Part shown: positions 14,824 through 18,302 of the stretch, one piece after another | How the letters are laid out: every line of letters starts with the position of its first letter | Position numbering within the stretch: the stretch's first letter is position 1 | NCBI GenBank assembly: GCA_046765875.1 | Contig: JBKPSJ010000266.1 | Span: 1-18,302 of the forward strand | Length of the DNA stretch: 18,302 nt | Source of the DNA: DASRHY01 sp046765875 | Lineage (GTDB): Bacteria; Actinomycetota; Actinomycetes; Propionibacteriales; Kribbellaceae | Direction of reading: 5' to 3' | Notes under the pieces: model-generated | What the model was told of the DNA's origin: nothing | The model's database searches: none | Seen by the model: the letters and a program-made list of their open reading frames with translations, nothing else | Program-made: the position numbers and the translations under genes

Positions 14824-15651
14824 GTGAGCACCGCGACGGTCACGGTCGACGGCGTACCCGGTATCGAGATTGCGTACGAACGACGCGGCGCCGGTGAGCC
14901 GCTGCTGCTGGTGCACGGGATCGGGCACCACCGGCAGGCCTGGGAGCCGGTGCTCGGCAAGCTCACCGCCGAGCGCGACGTGGTCTGGCTCGACCTGCCG
15001 GGGTTCGGCGAGTCCGGCCCGATCCCGCCCGAGCTCCCGCACGAGCTGGACGCGCTCGTCGACATTCTGATCGCATTGTGCGCCGAGCTCGGCATCGACC
15101 GCCCACACGTCGCCGGCAACTCGCTCGGCGGGCTGATCGCGCTCCGACTCGGTCAGCGCGGTTTCGCCGGCAGCGTCACAGCCCGGGCACCTGCCGGACT
15201 ATGGACACCGCGAGAGCGGGAGCGGGCCGTCAGTGTCCTGTACAGCATGCGGATCGCGGCCCGGCACACCCCGCCGCAGGTGGTCGAACGGCTGTCCCGG
15301 TCGGCAGCCGGGCGACGGGTGGTGACCGGGATCATCTACAACCGGCCATCCCGCCGTACCCCGGCCGCCGTGATCGCCGAGACCGCCGCGCTGCGCAACG
15401 CGACCGGCTTCGAGGGCGTCCTCGACACCGGCCGGGCCGGGTTCGTGTTCGAGGGCGACGTACCCGATGTCCCGGTGACGGTGGCCTGGGGCACCCGCGA
15501 CCACATCCTGCCGCCGCGTCAGGCGGACCAGGCCCGCCGCCAGTTCCCGGCCGCCCGCATCGTCTCGCTCCCCGGCTGCGGCCACGTCCCCATGAACGGC
15601 GACCCCGACCTGGTAGCCCAGGTCATCCTCGCCGCCACCACTCCCCGCTGA
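14824..15651 (+). CDS. alpha/beta hydrolase
   Basis: The protein has 275 residues with a complete catalytic set. The oxyanion motif is LLLVHGIGHHRQAW (31-32), the nucleophile is Ser100 in VAGNSLGGLIALRLG, the acid is Asp226 in VAWGTRDHILP, and the base is His254 in LPGCGHVPMNGDP. It fits the broad family of cytoplasmic esterases, epoxide hydrolases and C-C bond hydrolases, and the substrate is not predictable. I chose GTG 14824 because the fold starts at once (ATVTVDGVPGIEIAYERRG). Earlier in-frame codons lie across the inverted repeat and give no recognisable sequence. No clear Shine-Dalgarno is present. The stop codon sits in a 22-bp palindrome shared with the convergent vapC gene. Confidence 0.87.
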   Translation: MSTATVTVDGVPGIEIAYERRGAGEPLLLVHGIGHHRQAWEPVLGKLTAERDVVWLDLPGFGESGPIPPELPHELDALVDILIALCAELGIDRPHVAGNSLGGLIALRLGQRGFAGSVTARAPAGLWTPRERERAVSVLYSMRIAARHTPPQVVERLSRSAAGRRVVTGIIYNRPSRRTPAAVIAETAALRNATGFEGVLDTGRAGFVFEGDVPDVPVTVAWGTRDHILPPRQADQARRQFPAARIVSLPGCGHVPMNGDPDLVAQVILAATTPR

Positions 15652-15662
15652 TCAGCGGGGAG
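15641..15662. terminator. perfect palindrome holding both stop codons, likely bidirectional terminator
   Basis: The arms CTCCCCGCTGA and TCAGCGGGGAG are exact reverse complements, 11 bases each with no spacer. In RNA this would give a GC-rich stem with a small loop on either strand. TGA at 15649-15651 ends the hydrolase, and the TGA of vapC is at 15654-15652. No T-tract follows, which is common for actinobacterial terminators. Confidence 0.6.
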
Positions 15663-16050
15663 CCAGCAGCCGCATCCCCGGCAGCCTTGCCGCTCGTCGG
15701 TCCAACGTCGCCGTATACGTACACCCGGCCGCACGACCAAGCTCGCTGGTCAGGGCATCGGCCAGATCGAAGGTCCCGTCGAGACGGCCGAGTGCACGAC
15801 GAACCGCGTCCGAACTCTCGACAACGATCTCCTCCGCGTCCACAACGGTGGCGATCACCTTCGCCGCCTCCGTCAAGCCGACCTTGTAGGCACTGCGCAG
15901 CACCCAGTAGATCTCGACGAGAGTAACGATGCTGACGAAGCCTTGGTCCTCCTCGCTGAGGCCCTCGATCATGCCAGTCGCCCGTGCCGCCTGCTCCGCA
16001 TCGTCCTGAGTGATGTAGCGAACCAGGACATTCGTATCGAGGCCGATCAA
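15652..16050 (-). CDS. vapC: VapC-type PIN-domain toxin (ribonuclease)
   Basis: The protein has 132 residues, the usual VapC length. It shows the PIN-domain acidic set: Asp5 in IGLDTNVLVRYI, Glu46 in VTLVEIYWVLRS, Asp98 in DGTFDLADAL and Asp117 in ATLDRRA. Together these bind the magnesium used to cut RNA, often tRNA or rRNA in this family. The start is a TTG at 16050 whose TTGA overlaps the antitoxin stop by 4 bp, the normal translational coupling for such pairs; starting there gives the canonical MIGLDTN opening. Upstream frame extension has no homology because it runs antiparallel in phase with the antitoxin gene. The C-terminus lies in the palindrome shared with the convergent hydrolase gene. 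Confidence 0.88.
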   Translation of the reverse strand: MIGLDTNVLVRYITQDDAEQAARATGMIEGLSEEDQGFVSIVTLVEIYWVLRSAYKVGLTEAAKVIATVVDAEEIVVESSDAVRRALGRLDGTFDLADALTSELGRAAGCTYTATLDRRAARLPGMRLLAPR

Positions 16051-16289
16051 TGACCAAGCCCTTCGACTGCCGCGTGCGCGATCGCGTCGTCCATGTCGGC
16101 CAGGCTCACGGGGGCTCCAGGCGTCACCATTCCCTTGAGGGAACGCACCGAACCCGAGACCACGACGATCTCGTACACGTCGCCGTGGCGGACGAAGTCC
16201 AGCCGCGAGCCGGACCGGAGCCCCAGCGCCCGCCGCACCTCTGCCGGAATGGTGACCTGGCCCTTGCTGGTGACCGTGGCAGTCGGCAT
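16047..16289 (-). CDS. vapB: AbrB/MazE-type antitoxin of the VapBC pair
   Basis: The protein has 80 residues. The N-terminal swapped-hairpin AbrB DNA-binding domain is at about 3-46 (TATVTSKGQVTIPAEVRRAL, then GLRSGSRLDFVRHGDVYEI). The C-terminal part, about 50-80, would wrap the toxin. It should neutralise VapC and repress the operon. ATG 16289 has TAAGGA at 16295-16300 on the coding strand, 5 bases upstream. The stop overlaps the vapC start. The pair sits between serine dehydratase and a hydrolase with no other mobile signs. Confidence 0.88.
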   Translation of the reverse strand: MPTATVTSKGQVTIPAEVRRALGLRSGSRLDFVRHGDVYEIVVVSGSVRSLKGMVTPGAPVSLADMDDAIAHAAVEGLGH

Positions 16290-16294
16290 GCTGA

Positions 16295-16333
16295 TCCTTA
16301 CTTCGAGGCACTCTTCCTTACATCATAGTAAGG
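16295..16333 (-). promoter_or_regulatory. vapBC promoter and operator candidate
   Basis: On the plus strand CCTTAC occurs at 16296-16301 and 16316-16321, exactly 20 bases apart. GTAAGG follows at 16328-16333 and forms an inverted repeat with the second copy (6-6-6). On the minus strand TACTAT (16325-16330) is a -10-like hexamer inside the repeat. The copy nearest vapB also contains its ribosome site. Antitoxin autoregulation through this repeat is likely but inferred. Confidence 0.5.
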
Positions 16334-16343
16334 CATGGTCAGG

Positions 16344-17717
16344 TCAGCATTCGATGACGTTGACGGCCAGGCCGCCGCGGGCTGTTTCCTTGTACTTGAC
16401 CTTCATGTCGGCGCCGGTCTCGCGCATCGTCTTGATCACCTTGTCCAGGGTGACCACATGCTTGCCGTCTCCGTGCAGCGCCATCCGGGCGGCGTTGATC
16501 GCCTTGACCGACGCCATCGCGTTCCGCTCGATGCAGGGGATCTGGACCAGTCCGCCGACCGGGTCGCAGGTCAGGCCGAGGTTGTGCTCCATCGCGATCT
16601 CGGCGGCGTTCTCCACCTGTTCCGGCGTACCGCCGAGCACCTCGCACAGGCCGGCCGCGGCCATCGAGCATGCCGACCCGACCTCGCCCTGGCAGCCGAC
16701 CTCGGCACCGGATATCGACGCGTTCTCCTTGTAGAGCACGCCTATCGCCCCAGCCGTGAGCAGGAACCGGACCACTCCGTCGTCGCTCGCTCCTGGGCAG
16801 AACCGGCTGTAGTAATGCAGTACGGCGGGGATGATGCCGGCGGCGCCGTTGGTCGGTGCCGTGACGATCCGTCCACCGGACGCGTTCTGCTCGTTGACCG
16901 CGAGCGCGAACAGGTTGACCCAGTCCATCACCTTGAGTGGATCGACCGAGAGACGGTCCATGGACAGCTTGCGGTACAGCCCGGCCGCCCGGCGCGGCAC
17001 CTTGAGCCCGCCGGGCAACGTGCCATCGGTCTCACAGCCCTCGGCGACGCAGTCCTGCATGACATGCCAGATCTTGAGCAGCCCGGCGCGGATCTCGTCC
17101 TCGCTCCGCCAGGCCAGTTCGTTGGCCAGCATCACACCGCCGATCGACCGGCCGGAATCCCGGCAGCGATCGAGCAACTCCGCACCGGTCGAGAACGGGA
17201 ACGGCAACTCGGTCGTATCCGGCACGATCCGGTCGCCGGCGGCCGCGTTCTCGTCGACGACGAAGCCGCCGCCGACCGAGTAGTACGTCCGCGACCGCAG
17301 AACAGACCTGGTTGCATCCTCGGCGCTGAACGTCATCCCGTTCGGGTGGTACGGGAGCGTCTTGCGCCGGTGCATCACCAGATGCTGATCGGGGTCGAAT
17401 GCGATCTCGTGTGTGCCGAGCAGCCGGACCGACCGGGTCTCGCGGATGCGGTCGACCCGGCTGCCGACGGCGTGCGTGTCGACCGTCTCCGGGTCCTCAC
17501 CCTCCAGGCCGAGCAGCACCGCCTTGTCGCTGCCGTGGCCGTGGCCGGTCGCGCCGAGCGAGCCGAACAGTTCGGCGTGCACGGTCGCGGTCCGGTCGAG
17601 CAATCCGTCGGCGGCCAGCCCGGTGACGAACGTCCGGGCAGCACGCATCGGACCAACGGTGTGCGAACTGCTCGGTCCGATGCCGATGCTGAACAGATCG
17701 AAGACGCTGATTGCCAT
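16344..17717 (-). CDS. sdaA: L-serine ammonia-lyase (L-serine dehydratase), single-chain iron-sulfur type
   Basis: The protein has 457 residues and deaminates L-serine to pyruvate with a [4Fe-4S] cluster, without PLP. The beta domain opens with SVFDLFSIGIGPSSSHTVGP. The alpha domain holds the cluster cysteines Cys342 (VGCQGEVGSAC), Cys384 (LTCDPVGG) and Cys395 (IPCIERN). The chain ends in Cys457 (VNVIEC), matching the Legionella enzyme whose terminal cysteine reaches into the active site and caps the cluster. The ATG at 17717 has no Shine-Dalgarno. TAGCAT lies 9 bases upstream, inside the end of the aminopeptidase gene. It follows that gene by 12 bp and may be cotranscribed with it or start from this internal site. 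Confidence 0.93.
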   Translation of the reverse strand: MAISVFDLFSIGIGPSSSHTVGPMRAARTFVTGLAADGLLDRTATVHAELFGSLGATGHGHGSDKAVLLGLEGEDPETVDTHAVGSRVDRIRETRSVRLLGTHEIAFDPDQHLVMHRRKTLPYHPNGMTFSAEDATRSVLRSRTYYSVGGGFVVDENAAAGDRIVPDTTELPFPFSTGAELLDRCRDSGRSIGGVMLANELAWRSEDEIRAGLLKIWHVMQDCVAEGCETDGTLPGGLKVPRRAAGLYRKLSMDRLSVDPLKVMDWVNLFALAVNEQNASGGRIVTAPTNGAAGIIPAVLHYYSRFCPGASDDGVVRFLLTAGAIGVLYKENASISGAEVGCQGEVGSACSMAAAGLCEVLGGTPEQVENAAEIAMEHNLGLTCDPVGGLVQIPCIERNAMASVKAINAARMALHGDGKHVVTLDKVIKTMRETGADMKVKYKETARGGLAVNVIEC

Positions 17718-17729
17718 CAGCGGCCAATG

Positions 17730-18302
17730 CTACGTCCCCGAATGCTTCTTGACCCACTGCTCGAGGCCGTCGGCGGTGATCGGCAGATCCTTGGTGAGAA
17801 TGTCGATCCCGTCGGCGATCACCAGCACGTCGTCCTCGATCCGGACGCCGATCCCGCGCAGCTCCGGCGGCACGGTCTCGTCGTGCGGGTGGAAGTACAG
17901 CCCGGGCTCGACCGTCAGCACCATGCCGGTCTCGAGAGTGCCCGCGCTGTACGCCGGTGCGCTCGACGCGGCGCAGTCGTGCACGTCCAGTCCCAGGTAG
18001 TGACCGACGCCGCACACGATGTAGCGCCGGTGTTGCTGACCGTCCGGTGACAGCGCCTCGTCCACGCTGACGTCCAGCACACCCCAGTCCTTGAGTCCCT
18101 CCGCGATCACCCGCATGGCAGTCGCCTGGAAGTCCCGGTACGCCGCTCGCGGCCGTACCGAGTCGAGCGCGGCCACGTGCGAGGCGTGCACCAGGTCGTA
18201 CACCTTCCGCTGCGCTGGCGTGAACTCGCCGGACACCGGGAAGGTCCGGCTGACGTCGGCGGTGTACAGCGTGCGCGCCTCGACCCCGGCGTCCACCAGC
18301 AC
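17730..18302 (-). CDS. pepP: aminopeptidase P (Xaa-Pro aminopeptidase, M24), N-terminus outside window
   Basis: The C-terminal 190 residues are present and the gene enters from the right edge. All five metal-binding residues of the M24 pita-bread fold are visible in window numbering: Asp4 (LVDAG), Asp16 (YTADVSRTFP), His101 (GVGHYLGLDVHD), Glu132 (TVEPGLYF) and Glu156 (GVRIEDDVLV). The GHYLGLDVHD stretch and the IEDDVLVI end are characteristic of aminopeptidase P, which removes an N-terminal residue before proline. The missing part should hold the N-terminal creatinase-like domain. No internal start is credible because Asp4 is a ligand. It is 12 bp upstream of sdaA on the same strand, a plausible two-gene amino acid recycling unit. 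Confidence 0.9.
   Translation of the reverse strand: MLVDAGVEARTLYTADVSRTFPVSGEFTPAQRKVYDLVHASHVAALDSVRPRAAYRDFQATAMRVIAEGLKDWGVLDVSVDEALSPDGQQHRRYIVCGVGHYLGLDVHDCAASSAPAYSAGTLETGMVLTVEPGLYFHPHDETVPPELRGIGVRIEDDVLVIADGIDILTKDLPITADGLEQWVKKHSGT

Noticed and set aside
16335..18050. 571-codon open frame on the plus strand opposite sdaA and pepP
   Set aside because: It shadows two clear enzymes and has no recognisable motif of its own.

Overview
The window is high-GC DNA with the codon habits of an actinobacterium: strong G/C at third positions and many GTG starts. It also carries an Rpf/transglycosylase-like LysM protein, a mycobacterial-type LysX fusion, a stand-alone LigD phosphoesterase domain and several apparently leaderless starts. 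A member of the Propionibacteriales such as Kribbella would fit, but that is an impression from gene content and style, not a computed assignment. I see no rRNA, tRNA, CRISPR array, insertion sequence, phage gene or integration site. This looks like ordinary chromosome with a patchwork of accessory metabolic genes.

Layout. 1-868 (-): acyl-CoA oxidase-like flavoprotein, cut by the left edge. 934-1476 (+): DUF5946 protein. 1477-1900: gene-free stretch with a promoter candidate and a long leader rich in hairpins. 1901-2521 (+): secreted LysM plus Rpf-like transglycosylase. 2534-3193 (-): SAM methyltransferase. 3279-5396 (+): cytoplasmic molybdopterin oxidoreductase. 5377-5955 (-): TetR regulator. 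6007-6546 (+): GNAT acetyltransferase. 6543-8006 (-): succinate-semialdehyde dehydrogenase. 8057-8560 (+): histidine phosphatase. 8544-9296 (-): alpha/beta hydrolase. 9344-12685 (+): LysX. 12688-13281 (-): LigD-type 3'-phosphoesterase. 13313-14707 (-): PLP decarboxylase. 14824-15651 (+): second alpha/beta hydrolase. 15652-16289 (-): VapBC toxin-antitoxin pair. 16344-17717 (-): L-serine dehydratase. 17730-18302 (-): aminopeptidase P, cut by the right edge.

How the genes relate. From 1901 to 13281 ten successive genes alternate strand one by one. All six tail-to-tail junctions in the window are very tight, from a 20-bp overlap to a 12-bp gap, so neighbouring mRNAs must overlap or terminate inside each other. 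Most genes are therefore probably single transcription units rather than one pathway. The few plausible operons are aminopeptidase P with serine dehydratase, VapB with VapC, and possibly the PLP decarboxylase with the phosphoesterase. The best-supported regulatory sites are the palindrome between tetR and the GNAT gene, the inverted repeat upstream of vapB, and a perfect 7-3-7 repeat before the second hydrolase.

I did not find a clearly new multi-gene system. The most worthwhile leads are the structured leader of the Rpf-like gene, the orphan molybdoenzyme with a leucine at the usual metal-ligand position, the stand-alone phosphoesterase with a complete active site, and the perfect palindrome that holds both stop codons of a convergent gene pair.
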